64,000 nucleotides of DNA from Diphasiastrum complanatum (Eukaryota; Streptophyta; Lycopodiopsida; Lycopodiales; Lycopodiaceae): positions 1 through 64,000 of the forward strand of contig MU832650.1 in assembly GCA_029204225.1 (NCBI GenBank), in the 5' to 3' direction. The notes under the pieces were generated by a model that was given only the letters and a program-made list of their open reading frames with translations, was not told the origin of the DNA and did no database searches. This document shows positions 10,801 through 20,719 of the stretch, in pieces. How positions within the stretch are numbered: position 1 is the first letter of the stretch; every line of letters starts with the position of its first letter. The position numbers were made by a program, and so were the translations under genes.

Positions 10801-11795
10801 ATAGACTTTATAGGTCCATCATAAGATAAGAGAGAAGAGAAAAACTCCCTTTTACTAGTCATGTGTGAACTAGCACCCGAGTCAATCCACCAAGGATCTT
10901 CTCCTTTGAAGCTTGTTGAAGAAAATATGGACATCATGAGAGAGTCCTCATGTGAACTCTCCTCCTCCTCCTCTTTGCTCATGTTGGCTTGGCTTTGATC
11001 TTGCTTCCTCTTGAAGCATTCCGAGGCATAATGCCCCATCTTGCTACAATAGTAGCACTTCACCTTTGATTTGTCCTTCTTGACTTTGGTGGTTGATGGA
11101 GATGCCTTTGGGGGTCCTTCTTGATCCTCAAGCTTTGTAGACTTCTTGAATGTTGATCCTTTGCCTTTGGACTTGCCTTTGTCTTTGGTGAAGAGAGCTT
11201 GGTCACATCCACCTTGGATGGAAAGCCTCTCCATCCTCTCTTGCATTTGGCTCCTTCTTGATTCCCCGGCCATGAGTGTGCCTTGGAGTTCTTCAAGTAT
11301 GGGTAGCTTACCCATAATTGCATATCCCTGAACCAAATTGTCAAATTCAAAGCTTAGTCCATTCAATATGAGTTGAACAAGCTCTTCATCCTTGATAGGG
11401 TCACCTATAAAGGCTAGCTCAAAAGTATGTGCACTCTCTCCTTTCTTTTGATAGCTTCTATAGATTTGATTCTTCAAAGCTAACATTCTAGTTTGGTTCT
11501 TGGATTCATAGACCTTTTGCAAAGTCTCCCAAGCATCTTGAGCTGAAGTGCAATCTCCTACCTCTCTTAAGAGTTCATTTGCAACATTCATTTTTATGCA
11601 ATGTAGTGCAACATTGCACCTCTTGATGTATTTGGCTTTTTCTTGAGGATGAATAGGTTCACCCTCCTTACCATTTAAAATTTCCATCAGATCTTGCATG
11701 ATCATGATAGATTCCATTCTAACTTTCCATATGGAATAGTTAGTTTTGTTGAGCCTTTCATTAGTATCCAAAAGATATGCATTTATAGATGCCAT
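7854..11795 (-). CDS. Ty1/copia gag-pol polyprotein, 1313 residues, open
   Basis: A single uninterrupted frame starting MASINAYLL. Domains in order: gag (about 1-200; NYSIWKVRME); CCHC knuckle CYYCSKMGHYASEC (247-260); aspartic protease WWIDSGASSHM (D305); pre-integrase HHCC (LWHKRLGH ~437-444, CEAC ~472-475); integrase D,D,E at about D502, D564 and E600 (HSDVH, LRSDNGGEF, GVAER); reverse transcriptase about 830-1070 with YVDD at 993-996; RNase H about 1150-1290 (FSDSDFAGD, SSTEAEY, YNDN, ADLLTK). The start fits the gag N terminus of related fragments at 24375 and 28470. Oddities: the usually conserved FAPVAKM reads FARVAKM, and gag seems short between SYQKKGESAHTF and AFIGDPIKDEE. The ORF ends next to the purine tract and 3' LTR. 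Confidence 0.97.
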   Translation of the reverse strand: MASINAYLLDTNERLNKTNYSIWKVRMESIMIMQDLMEILNGKEGEPIHPQEKAKYIKRCNVALHCIKMNVANELLREVGDCTSAQDAWETLQKVYESKNQTRMLALKNQIYRSYQKKGESAHTFELAFIGDPIKDEELVQLILNGLSFEFDNLVQGYAIMGKLPILEELQGTLMAGESRRSQMQERMERLSIQGGCDQALFTKDKGKSKGKGSTFKKSTKLEDQEGPPKASPSTTKVKKDKSKVKCYYCSKMGHYASECFKRKQDQSQANMSKEEEEESSHEDSLMMSIFSSTSFKGEDPWWIDSGASSHMTSKREFFSSLLSYDGPIKSIYTANDEACKIEGVGSIPLCLGSSKKINIEGVLYIPTITKNLLSVGQMVDNGFNVDFASNECFIKKKGKIVAKGTRLGKLYKLDAFVDTNVVMLAEKSKISTFTLWHKRLGHVNSGSMEAMIKEEYALGLPRSIGKEDKVCEACALSKAHKKVFPNSITKSSHPLELIHSDVHIASTKSNGGSSMFLTFIDDYSRYCWVFLLSFKSQVFDTFVKFKLFVEKHHNHSIKILRSDNGGEFISNEFKAFCEEEGIKKETSCPYTPQQNGVAERRNRTLCECSKALRLDACLPKSFWGESLVCANYLMNRVSCKAIEDKTPYEMLYGKKPNLNHLKVFGCICYVHVPLETRTKEDPSSTRGIMLGYASSRKGYKVYLPSLNKFVVSRDVIFDEHHMHMLEEVSSAPTIKKKMAEEQDLGFEEELMEEQAPNPPITPRRSSRAKVEPSRLTYQGKGQQVEGISSTYYALSSFEEPSNVEDALNSKERYKAMLDEYDALIENETWLLVERPQRNVIGCKWVFKLKLNANGSVNKHKARLVAKGYAQERGIDYEETFARVAKMVTIRLIIALASHFGWILCQMDVSNAFLNGFLEEDIYMEQPQGFIKHGMENKVCHLQRSIFGLKQASRSWNSRLHCYLISLSFVQSEYDPTLYIKFDDVGIVLLLIYVDDIIISGNSVDGIEKIKIDLSLEFKMVDLGCLHFILGIEVLRGSDFIFISQVNYAQSLLKKFKMEVCKSVDTPMEQDVKVPNEDDERSFMDITLFRQLIGSLMWITITRPDLSFSVCRLSQSMQKPLNIHWKKAKRILRYISGTLDFGILYRGDVINLHAFSDSDFAGDKRDRKSTSAYSTFIGEGVVSWLSKKQETISLSSTEAEYKALTTTTKEVLWIKRLLVELKIMDSEEAPIIYNDNISAQHLASNPIFHARSKHIEICHHFVREMVQAKEIALEHVPSNECVADLLTKPLQKTPFMKFRSSLGVISKAMIEPS

Positions 11796-12594
11796 CTAGT
11801 CTCCTAATCAAGGACTTGACACAAATGAAGGTTACTTATATTGATTTGATTGAAGGTCTACCTTATCCCACTTCTTAGGGACCTGAAAAGATCAGTAATA
11901 GACTTCCTATAAAGATCTAAGAATGATCTCTAACAAAATCAAATCATAGAATACTAGAAACAATGCACTTGCTTGATTGAAGTAGACAATACTAGTAGAA
12001 TTGCCCCTCTTTCTATAAAGAACATTAAAGCTTCCAAATGATCTGATCAAGAGTGAATTTCAGCAACCTAATATACTTCCAAAATCACTTGTAAAAGATC
12101 TAAATGGAACTTAATGAGGATGCAACACAATCTACTATCCAATCACAAGCAAAAAATGATCAAAATTGATGAAAAATTGATCTAATTTGGTGCATAAGTC
12201 AAGCAATGGTTGGACTGAACCTAAATCACTTTAGGAGGTGCCTACTACACCTTATAACAGCCTTGAAGAGTCCCCAAAACTCTGATCTTCCCTCTCCTTG
12301 AATGCTAGAAAGCCTTCTCTATGAAATCACCTCCAAAACTCGCTTAGAAATCAATGCTTGGAGCAAGCAAAACTTGCTATCTTGGTAATGTGAATTGAAT
12401 TCAACTTTGCCTCTGGTTTTAGACACCTAAACACCTGCAAATGAAGTCACACAACACCAATCTCCAATGTATTTGACTCACTTTGAGTTCTAGAATCAAT
12501 ACTAGATGCTAAGATCCAATCTACACAAGATTTAGATCAAAAATTGTGATCAAATTGAATGCAAACCAAGGATTTAGCTCATTTCAGCCTTTAG

Positions 12595-12606
12595 GCTCTG
12601 ATACCA
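12595..12606 (-). other. Primer-binding site of the nested copia element
   Basis: In sense orientation TGGTATCAGAGC immediately follows the 5' LTR end. It is complementary to the 3' end of initiator tRNA-Met, the usual primer of plant copia elements. The untranslated leader continues from here to the gag start at 11795. Confidence 0.93.
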
Positions 12607-13288
12607 TGTAAAAATTACAGCAAATAAGGATCCTAAAACACTTGAAATGATGAGGGAAACAATAGATTATGATTTCATAAGATTAGCACAAGTTGAACCA
12701 TCAAAATCCATCAAAAATCTATGCTTGAACCTCACTAAATGGCCCAAATCCTTGAAGAAGGCTTCACACGTGTGAAAGTACGGCCTCCCACAGTCTGAGT
12801 ACTGTACACCAGACCTACATTCAATCCTATAATCATTAGTAATCACAAGTACTCAAACAATTATGAACATAGAGAGCAATTGCACCATTATGAGAGAAAA
12901 AACATGAAATTGCTTGATTGATTTTGGTGAGATATCATCACCTATATATACATGATCCATCACGGTTTTGGGCAGGTATGAGTAGCCCTAAACCTATCCC
13001 TAATGCTAATTTTGGTGGATCTTTCATCCCTACCAAGTTAGGGTTGGAATCTTGGAGATCCCTCAACAATGCAAAAATTACCAAAAATAGCTCCTATTTT
13101 TTCTCCCTTGTATCTAAGCATAATTTGGACTCATTCCAAAGGTTCTAACACTTAGGTCTACTTGAGAACATCCTTATGAATGGAATCCTATGCTATTTGG
13201 CACGTGTGACAAGCCACATCATGACCATCTAACTATTTACAAGTCATATGACCAAAACTAGTCAAGCTAGAATTGTGAATTTTTAACA
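12607..13288 (-). repeat. 5' LTR of the nested copia element
   Basis: 682 bp and carries the element promoter. In sense orientation a candidate TATA box (ATGTATATATAGG) lies at about 12940-12952. The outer end abuts the GAAAC target duplication at 13289-13293. Confidence 0.96.
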
Positions 13289-13954
13289 GAAACAAGGCTG
13301 AAAAATCAGAGATCGCCCTTCAAGGGTAAAAAAAAAGTTTGCGATAAAGACGGGGAGCAATCCCGATGCGCGATGAAGTTGGGTGGGAGTGGCTTTCTAA
13401 GCATCTAGGCGTGTTTCTATTGTCAGGGGTAGGGTTGCGAACACAAACAGCAGTGTAGGAGGGTGAGCTGAAATTGAGGCGGATGTAGGACGCCAGCTAT
13501 GGTGGAGTGTGGGCGTCCAAGAGAGGTAGTAAACGGCAAAAAAAAATTGGATCAAAAAGATGGGTTGGTAGGGCACTAGGAGTGGTTGATGGAAGGTGGC
13601 GAATAGGGGCAGCAGAAAGCAGAAATTTTCAGCAAAGGAAGGAGCAGTAGGGCGCTGGTCAGCAAGCATGAGGGCGCCCAATAGGGCAGCAAATAGGAGG
13701 CAGTAGGGCGCCCAAAATAGGGGAGGAAAAAGGTTGAAAATGCAGCAGTAGGCAGCCAGCAAGAGGGCGCTAGAAATGGGCAGCAAGTGGGCGCCTGTCC
13801 TCCTCCGATCCGTCGTGAAAATCTGCAAGACAAGTGTGGAGAAATGCTGAAGTTCCAGCTGAAAAATGGTGAAGACCCAAGCTGAAGATGGGCGCCCTCC
13901 TGTGAGAGAAAAATCTACTTAATGGAGATGCTCAGGAAAGTGCTCTGATACCAA
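13289..13954 (-). other. Gypsy leader (distal part) and primer-binding site
   Basis: TGGTATCAGAGC in sense orientation lies at 13942-13953, one base inside the gypsy 5' LTR: initiator tRNA-Met priming. The rest is untranslated leader, rich in GGGCG and CAGCA words; open frames on the minus strand here (for example 13397-13828) look like chance. The nested copia target duplication is 13289-13293. Confidence 0.82.
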
Positions 13955-14403
13955 GTTATGAACGTAGCCACGGCTGATCTAGATTTAGTCTATGAAAGCA
14001 TCACATAAGCAAGACTTAACCCTAGAAAGCAGGAGAGAAAAAGCTTAAAGAGACTAAAGAAGGAGATCATATCATAAGCCAAGTAACAAATGACACAGAA
14101 TCCCTACTTATAGCCAAGAGGAAGCCCTAAAAGGAAGCTTCCAGTGGCTAGGGCCAAACTGAGAGAGAAAATGGTGCGCCCTCCAAGAAGGCCCCCACTC
14201 TCAGTAATATGACCAAATAACCAATATAGTGAATCATAGGGCCCAAGGCCAATAATATGGTCTAAATGTCAATAATAGGGCACAAGGCCAACCATATAGT
14301 CTAAATGTCAAATAATGAATAAAAAAGGGCCCAAAGCCTGCCTATGCATAAAGTAAAGTAAATGTAAATGGACATGGCGAATGTAATGAGCCAAGTCCAT
14401 AAC
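13955..14403 (-). repeat. 5' LTR of the gypsy element
   Basis: 449 bp from GTTATGGACTTGG to ...GTTCATAAC in sense orientation. It is the intact reference for the rearranged 3' LTR. A TATA-like CTATAAGTAGG lies at about 14098-14108 in sense orientation. Confidence 0.88.
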
Positions 14404-16149
14404 TTGTTGGCTGAGAAATCAATCAAGGCATGACCTGACAATATCAGGCTAAAACATGACCCTACAATGCATAGTATCTGGCAACAATAAGACCCTATAA
14501 TGCATTGAAATATTTGAAACATGACCTATTAAATTCCTCATAAACAAAGCCCCGATTTGACACCCTTAAATGTTTTTTTTTTGCATTCCAAGACAAAATC
14601 CCGGATCACAATCCGAAGTGCCTTATGGAACACATTCTGGATTGTCGTCTGCAACTAAGCTGATGCATGTACAGACTTTCCTTGTTACCATACTCTTTGT
14701 TACTTCATGAATACACTTGTTGGTAAGGACTAACAAAATTCTCATCAGTTTTCCTTTTGTCTGTGCTTTTTGTGTGCTTTTGGAATGCTTTTATAAATAG
14801 AAAGTTAGAAAAGTTTTAGTAGGTTATTGGGGCTTACGTTTTCCTTAGTTGCACTGAAATTTTATTACAAGCTTGTTTGATGGTTTTGGAAATACCATTC
14901 AGCTATTCTTGGTGATTTCTGTTTTTACTTCATATTCTAGAGAATCATATGTTGGAGAACGATGGGAAAGGGCTACATCAAATTGGATGGGTATATGTTT
15001 GCAACTTTTTTAATTTGGAGTCGTTATTGAATGAAGTCCGTGCTCATCCTATGTCGAGGAGCCAGAGAGCTCAAAGATGGGCGAAGAAAGATCAAATCAC
15101 GGGAATTCGACCGCCTACATCTGTGCAAAAGTTTCTCAATGCTTCTTGTACAATAGAAGAAAAAACCCAACCTATGCTTCTTCAAACGTGCAACTTCACC
15201 ACAGTATAAACTAGAGTTAATAAGATTTGAAGTTTCAAATCAATAAACTAACGTGACATGCTTTTAGCGATAAACTGAAGAACACTCCATTTGCTGCTTT
15301 AGTCAGCACTGGGTCTACCTAAGAGAATCTGGATTTCCTCCAAACCTAGATAGTAACATATGCTTGGGTACTGATGAGACAAAGTAGTATTGGTTGGCTA
15401 AGATTTTTTGTTTATTATATTCTATATTATAAGCGTATAAATCTTTCTGTAGAAGGTGCCTATGAGTAAGCAAATTCTTATCCCTCAAACATTTGAACTG
15501 CTATTTTAAACCTTCTGCCTCTTCAGAAGAAGATGAATTAGAGAAAAGTTAGGCCTTTGATGAGCAATGAAACCAAATATTGCTCTTAAGATGTCCTTTA
15601 TGTGGTGAAACTTACAAACTGCAGTTACTAGCTGTTTCATTTTCTTTAAGGATACAAGGTATATTTCACAAGGAAAAAAGAATGCAGAATTCAATGCAGT
15701 GCCACTCTAAAATCTCCTTGAAGGGTAGATTTAGGAGGTTTGAAATAAGGCAATTGAGTTCATTAAATGCCAATGCAATACTTCTTGCGAAGCTCTTATC
15801 TGCAAGTTCTGTTCAACAATCATCTAAGAAAGATCTGATAGCGGTTAGACATTGTACAATTGGTTGGTCAGAAATTCTGACTTATCTATAAATTATGGTA
15901 CCTATAGGCGCTAATCCATCTATAAATCGTGGTGGTTGGAATATTTTGTGCATTTGACCTGCATTGAGTGTTGGCAATGACAATGAGCTTAGGAACATGT
16001 AAGCATGATGACCCAAACTAGCGTACTCATGAGTGCACCTTGTGAGGTCAAGAAAAATTGGTCACATGTTTTTGAAAATTCTGTTCAATGTGATTCTATG
16101 TTTTGTACAGATAAGTACTGAGCTTGTAACAATCAGTTTTTTTTATCAG
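14404..16149. other. Unassigned stretch upstream of the demethylase pseudogene
   Basis: AT-rich DNA. A plus-strand open stretch at 14949-15209 (86 codons, containing RAQRWAKKDQITGIRPPTSV) looks protein-like and might be an exon of the decayed gene that follows, but I cannot name it. Nothing else is supported. Confidence 0.3.
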
Positions 16150-17945
16150 GGATATATAAACATTGGCCTTGTAAACGAAAAGTTGAGGTTACCTATTGAT
16201 GGAGGTCAAGCTAGTCCCAAACACCACAACAATTGGTTAGTCTTCTGCTGCTTTTTCATAGGGAGTATATGTTGGTGTATATGAACCCTCTAGACTTCAA
16301 AGCGATTTGAAACCTATGGACTTGCAAATGACAAAAGTGGCAGAAGGAAACTTAGGGCAGGCAGCTATTGACAAACATCAAGTTCAAAGTCCCTTTCTAG
16401 AAGATGTATCTACTAGTTTGTATAATTATGATGTTCAGATACTCGGAACTATTGAGGTAAATAATGAAGTCACAACCGAGAGGATGGAGAAGCAGGAATT
16501 TCTCAATTCCATGAGTGGGGTATGCCCGTCATATGAGTCAAAAGCTCCTCATACCTGCGAAAAATGGGGTAGTAAAAAGGGGTTATTAAAGTAAAAACAA
16601 AGACCGGAGAAGAATTTATTGGGGAGGCAGTGTTAGTAACCATTCCCCTTGGCTGTTTAAAGGCAGACACAATGAAATTTCTTCCCTCATTGCCCAATTG
16701 GAAATTGTCATCCATCAAAAAGCTTGGGTTTGGTGTGCTGAATATAGTGGTTTTGGAGTTTGCCAATGTGTTTTGGGCTATTTTGGTGCAACTGCTGAAG
16801 ACACAGACTCAAGAGGTAGGTGGTGTTTTATGTTTTGGAATTTAAAGAGAATGGTGGACGCTCCGATTCTGGTTGCTCTAGTTGTAAAAAAAGTAGCTCT
16901 CGAAGGGGAGAAAGTGGCAAGTGCTGAGCAGGTAGGAAAGCTTTATGGAGAGAAATCTGTGCCAGAGCCTATAATTTGCATTTGGGCTGATAGTGGACAG
17001 CTGGCACATTTTCATTGGCTCTGAACATAGACGTTCAGAGCCATAGTGCAACAACCTGTCAACGAAAGGGCAGTTGAAGGGCCCAAATGGCAAATTATGC
17101 CCGTTACCAGGTGTGTGAAGGCCACCTGCTACACACGGTAGCGGGCCTGCTCACGCTCGCTACCTAGTCCATAGCGTTAGTTGTTACAAGTTGGGAAAGT
17201 GATGAATACAGTAGAGGTGCTTACTCATATGTCGCATTGGGTGCATCGGGTGAGGATTATGGTATCATAGGTGGTCCTGTTGAAAATTGCCTACTCTTTG
17301 ATGGTGAGGCAACTTGTAAAGAGTCTCCAGAATCAACATGAGGGTCCGGGCCTGACACGGGCATTCTGTGTCCACGTCTGGACCCGGACGCGTCCGACCC
17401 CTAGACACGGTGTCTGATGCATCCTTTTTTTAAATTTTAACCCTAATTAACACTAAAAACAAAATTTAAAAAGAAAAAAGGGTGGACGCGTCCACCGCTG
17501 GCGCATCCGGACCGTCCACTATCCACTTCCTTAGATCCAGATACAGTCGGTGGTGCCATAATAAGTGGAATTAGAGAGGCTGTTCGAATTGTCGATATTC
17601 TGGAGAATGGGGTAGAACTGACCAAAGAGGCAGAAACTATGGAAGTTGAACAAGGAGAGTCCTAGAGAGAGAGAAACGAGGTTAGAAACATCAACAAGAG
17701 GCTTTCAGCTGTAGATCCATCAAATGTTTTACTTGGTGACACAACAAAGTTGGACGGGGAGCTGAAGCCAATCTCTCGTGCAAATTTGCTAAAAGACATG
17801 TTTGGTGATGCCAAGATGACTGCAGCACGTATATTGCCAGCAAAGGAAATGCTCCAGCAGCCCATCTCAATGGTTGGAAGCATCGCCGGTACTAAAGCTG
17901 GCCTAGCTATGCTTAACTCCTAGATTCTGGTATGGTCTTGGGTAG
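16150..17945 (+). pseudogene. LDL3: LSD1-like (LDL3-type) FAD amine-oxidase histone demethylase gene, broken remnant
   Basis: Several exon-like blocks in order resemble plant LSD1-like 3. The end of a SWIRM-type domain starts at about 16151 after an intact acceptor (TTTTTATCAG; GYINIGLVNEK). An amine-oxidase block follows at 16594-16965 (LVTIPLGCLKA, KLGFGVLNIVVLEF, then after a frameshift near 16770 GYFGATAEDTDSRGR). Next come 17189-17323 (RGAYSYVALGASGEDYG, PVENCLLF, GEATCKE), the FAD-binding end of the oxidase, and 17540-17943 (VGGAIISGIREAVRIVDIL ... AGLAMLNS). LSD1-family enzymes demethylate histone H3 lysines in the nucleus. Defects: a frameshift near 16770, an amber where a Trp codon would be (about 17922), another stop near 17662, and a 210-bp insertion at 17332-17541. 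Retained splice sites argue for a decayed genomic copy, not a retrocopy. LDL3 is my best reading of the C-terminal block. Confidence 0.72.
17332..17541. mobile_element. 210-bp insertion in a demethylase exon, with target duplication
   Basis: The exon reads GEATCKE, then about 204 bp of foreign DNA, then PDTVGGA. The word TCCAGA occurs at 17326-17331 and 17536-17541 on either side, as expected for a target-site duplication. The insert contains GGACGCGTCC-type palindromic words and a run of T, and codes for nothing. It could be a SINE or a small nonautonomous DNA element; the family is not recognised. Confidence 0.55.
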
Positions 17946-18335
17946 TAGTTTAAACTTTAATCTTCTTTGTGCATCTTGTCTGTCCTTTTTCTGACTGTCC
18001 CTTGTAAATGGTCAATGCCATTTTCTCCTTGGTAAATCTAATGAACAATGAAGTGATTTTTTCCATGGGTGAAACGGGGGAAATCATGTTTCAGCCCCTC
18101 CAAGGTTATATGTTACAATAGGCTAATTAGTGTGACAAATTGCTATTCTTCTAACTCATAAAGCATCAAATTATTTTTGTCAATCAGTGTGTACTTATGA
18201 TGTTAGTAGCTCTCCTTGTTAAAACACCAATATTATGTCTTTTGTCAAGAAACTATCAGCTTATGCAATGATTTTATTATCTTGCTTTAAGTCTTTAATG
18301 AAGCAGCAACCAATAAATTTTTTTTAGCAAGGTTG
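17946..18335. other. Unassigned spacer
   Basis: AT-rich DNA downstream of the demethylase remnant; nothing identifiable. Confidence 0.4.
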
Positions 18336-18339
18336 GAAA

Positions 18340-19190
18340 AAAGCAAACTTGATCACACTTGAAAATCCTGAATTGAATTGAATTGGAATAACACCAACTA
18401 TATCTTGTGTGATATTATCTTCATCTTGGACTTGCTCGGTTGATTGAGAGTTTGATTTCCATTTGATTCGTGCTTCCGCTGTAGCTTGTTTGACATGGCA
18501 ATTCGATGATGAATGTCCGCTTTTTGCAATAGAAACAAGGGCTTTGTACCTTATTTGTTGAAGAAGAAGAAATTTGCTTTTGCTTCGCCTTAGATGGATC
18601 GTCCTTGAACCAACAATATACTTCTTTGTGACTTTTCCTAGAAATAGAACACTTAGAATTGTTAGAACCATCAATACGTTGTTTCTTTTTATTTTTTGGA
18701 TTTTTCTTGTTGTTGTATGCAACAAAAGCTTGAGATTGTGCATTAATTTTTGCTGTCCCATAAATTTGGGATCTTGATTCTTCTTGATGAAGAATTCTAG
18801 CCACATCATCGTAGCTTGGCGGTTTCTCTCTAACATTTAATATGGTGACAAGATGCTAGATTTGTGGAGGAAGCCCATTGAGGATGACCCTAACAATGTC
18901 TAGGTCATCTACATCCTTGCCTACATCCTTCAATTGATCTACCACATCTTTGATTCTCATCAAGTATGGTGTCATAGCTTCTCTCTCATTCATCTTCAAG
19001 GTATGAAACTTTTTTGAGGGAGAGGATCCTAGTGGTGGAAGATGTCTCAAACATTTGTTGGAATTCTGCCCAACCATCCCTAGATGATTTGACATTAACG
19101 ACATGTGGAATAACGCTATCCTTAATAGACATATTGATTATGGCTAGTGCTCTACTAGCTCTTTTATCAAAAGCCTTTTTCTCTTGAAAA
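18340..19190 (-). pseudogene. Ty1/copia gag remnant
   Basis: Minus-strand frames between 19190 and 18340 give a UBN2-type copia gag: RASRALAIINMSIKDSVIP, a piece with KKFHTLKMNEREAMTPYL and DLDIVRVILNGLP, then a basic region and a damaged CxxC...H knuckle (CFYCKK). Frameshifts and stops separate the pieces. There is no protease or later pol part, so only the first third of an element survives. It ends at 19190, where AT-rich Helitron sequence begins. Confidence 0.72.
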
Positions 19191-20700
19191 TTGTATCCTC
19201 CTCATCAGACGTACATAAAGATCTCATAAATTTTTATCGTGAACAATTACTATTATACAAATCATTTTCTAATACAAAGAACACAATACACGAACCGTTT
19301 TCTACATACAAACATGCTTACGATTATTATCATTTTTATAATAGAACACAATCGCAAACATTTTATTTTGGTTTGAATACATCCATAAGTGATTCACAAC
19401 GAAACACATCTTCGTCAATGAACACATCTTCATTGAACATGAACACATTAAATTACAATGAACATACATGTTGTTATAATATCAACCTTGATATTCCTCC
19501 AAAAAAAAAAACTGATATGTGACCATCTAACCAAATACATCTAACATGCAATATTCTCGACAAAAATAAATATTTTGAATATATACGATCGTTAAATATG
19601 GAACAACACCTCGTTTTTACAAATACTATGTATCGCAAACAAATCCGACCAAAACAAAAAAATTCATTTGTTTTTGATCGATGGAGCGGGAACTAAACAT
19701 TTACCTTGTTAGTTTTAGTACAAGGTTTATTACGTCATTACTACAATTTTAAATCAACTCACCAAAAACCTTATTATTAGCATATACTGGAAAAGCAGCG
19801 TTCAATATACATGGTACCACAATTCATTCGGCCCTTCATATTCCTATAACTACAGTACATCTTACATCATTATCTTTTGATACGTTACAAAAACTTTCAA
19901 TTACATACAAATACTTACAACTTGTAGTATATATCCTTGATTAATCATAGGACATTCCAATTTGCAGATCAACGACTACGTGCAATCAAACATAAATCCG
20001 ATGAATTTTTTGGAGGCCTTGATGTCATTACATGTGGTGACATGTTCCAAGTTGGGCCCGTACGTGATTCTTGGATATTTGAAATGAAAGACAAAACAAT
20101 GAATTTATTTGGAAAGTCCTATTGGCACACATTGCCCAAATGCTACGAACTATCACAAACAATGCGTCAAGAAAATACAGATTTTATTGATGTGTTAAAT
20201 AGACTACGTGAAACACAACACAACAACATTGATTTAGATTGGCTAAATAGTCATTGCTACATACCATATTTATCCAAATACACCATACATATGTCAAACA
20301 AACAAAACTGTGCATGAATACAATAGACAAGCTTTTGAAAATGCAATTGGTAAAACATTTATTTTTCAATCTATCGACATACGTTCTAATACATGCAGCA
20401 ACAAAATTTCAATCCCTGATAATCCCACCCAAACTGCTGCACTCTTGAAAACAATACAAGTTAAAACCGAAATGCTCGTCGAAATTTGTGGCACAAATAT
20501 TAATATTGAAGATGGACTTGTGAATGGTGCAGATTGTATTTTTCAAACAAAAATGACAATTCAAGTAATTGACACTATATGGATTGATTTTTTTGATATA
20601 ACAATAGGTACGAAAACAAAGTATGAACATTCTCATATATATGAATTTGAGGATATAAACAAAAAATGGACTCCAACTCACTAAAAGAATTTCAAATTGG
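19191..20700 (+). pseudogene. Helitron PIF1-type helicase remnant
   Basis: Plus-strand pieces match the helicase half of a plant Helitron RepHel protein. A degraded Walker A neighbourhood lies at 19690-19760 (LLRHYYNFKS). Position 19937 begins MINHRTFQFADQRLRAIKHK with FGGLDVITCGDMFQVGPVRD, the helicase II-like block, then SQTMRQENTDFIDVLNRLRE. 20310-20684 gives EYNRQAFENAIGKTF, MLVEICGTN and IEDGLVNGADCIF, the C-terminal helicase motifs. Helitron proteins drive rolling-circle transposition. Stops and frameshifts are frequent. The Rep domain is not seen, and I cannot place the TC and CTRR termini. Confidence 0.82.
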
Positions 20701-20719
20701 ACACTTGGCTTTAAATACA

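Larger units (their letters stand above)
7158..13288 (-). mobile_element. Complete, young Ty1/copia retrotransposon nested in the gypsy leader
   Basis: All structural parts are visible on the minus strand: 5' LTR 12607-13288, primer-binding site 12595-12606 directly adjoining it, one gag-pol ORF 11795-7854, purine tract about 7840-7852 (GTGAGGAGGAGTG in sense), and 3' LTR 7158-7839. Both LTRs are 682 bp with ends TGTTAAAAAT...ATTTTTACA and differ at only two positions that I can find. The target-site duplication GAAAC flanks it (7153-7157 and 13289-13293). Total length is 6131 bp. The near-identical LTRs and open pol indicate a recent insertion that could still be mobile, apart from possible defects noted for its polyprotein. 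Confidence 0.97.
1672..14403 (-). mobile_element. Ty3/gypsy chromovirus-type LTR retrotransposon, interrupted and partly inverted
   Basis: The element runs on the minus strand. The 5' LTR is 13955-14403, with a primer-binding site one base inside it. A leader follows, split by a nested copia element, then gag (start 6798), protease, reverse transcriptase, RNase H and the integrase zinc finger (to about 3303). The integrase core, chromodomain and first 72 bp of the 3' LTR lie inverted at 2050-3302; the rest of the 3' LTR is 1672-2049. LTR ends read GTTATG...CATAAC. Without the nested copy the element is about 6.6 kb, a usual size for chromoviruses. The two LTRs differ at about 11 of 450 positions. 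I see no target-site duplication (left flank GTGGA, right flank TTGTT), which suggests rearrangement or inter-element recombination. Frameshifts and stops make it non-autonomous. Confidence 0.88.

Noticed and set aside
13397-13833. Two minus-strand frames in the gypsy leader
   Set aside because: They lie between the primer site and gag in untranslated leader, overlap each other, and show no recognisable domain.
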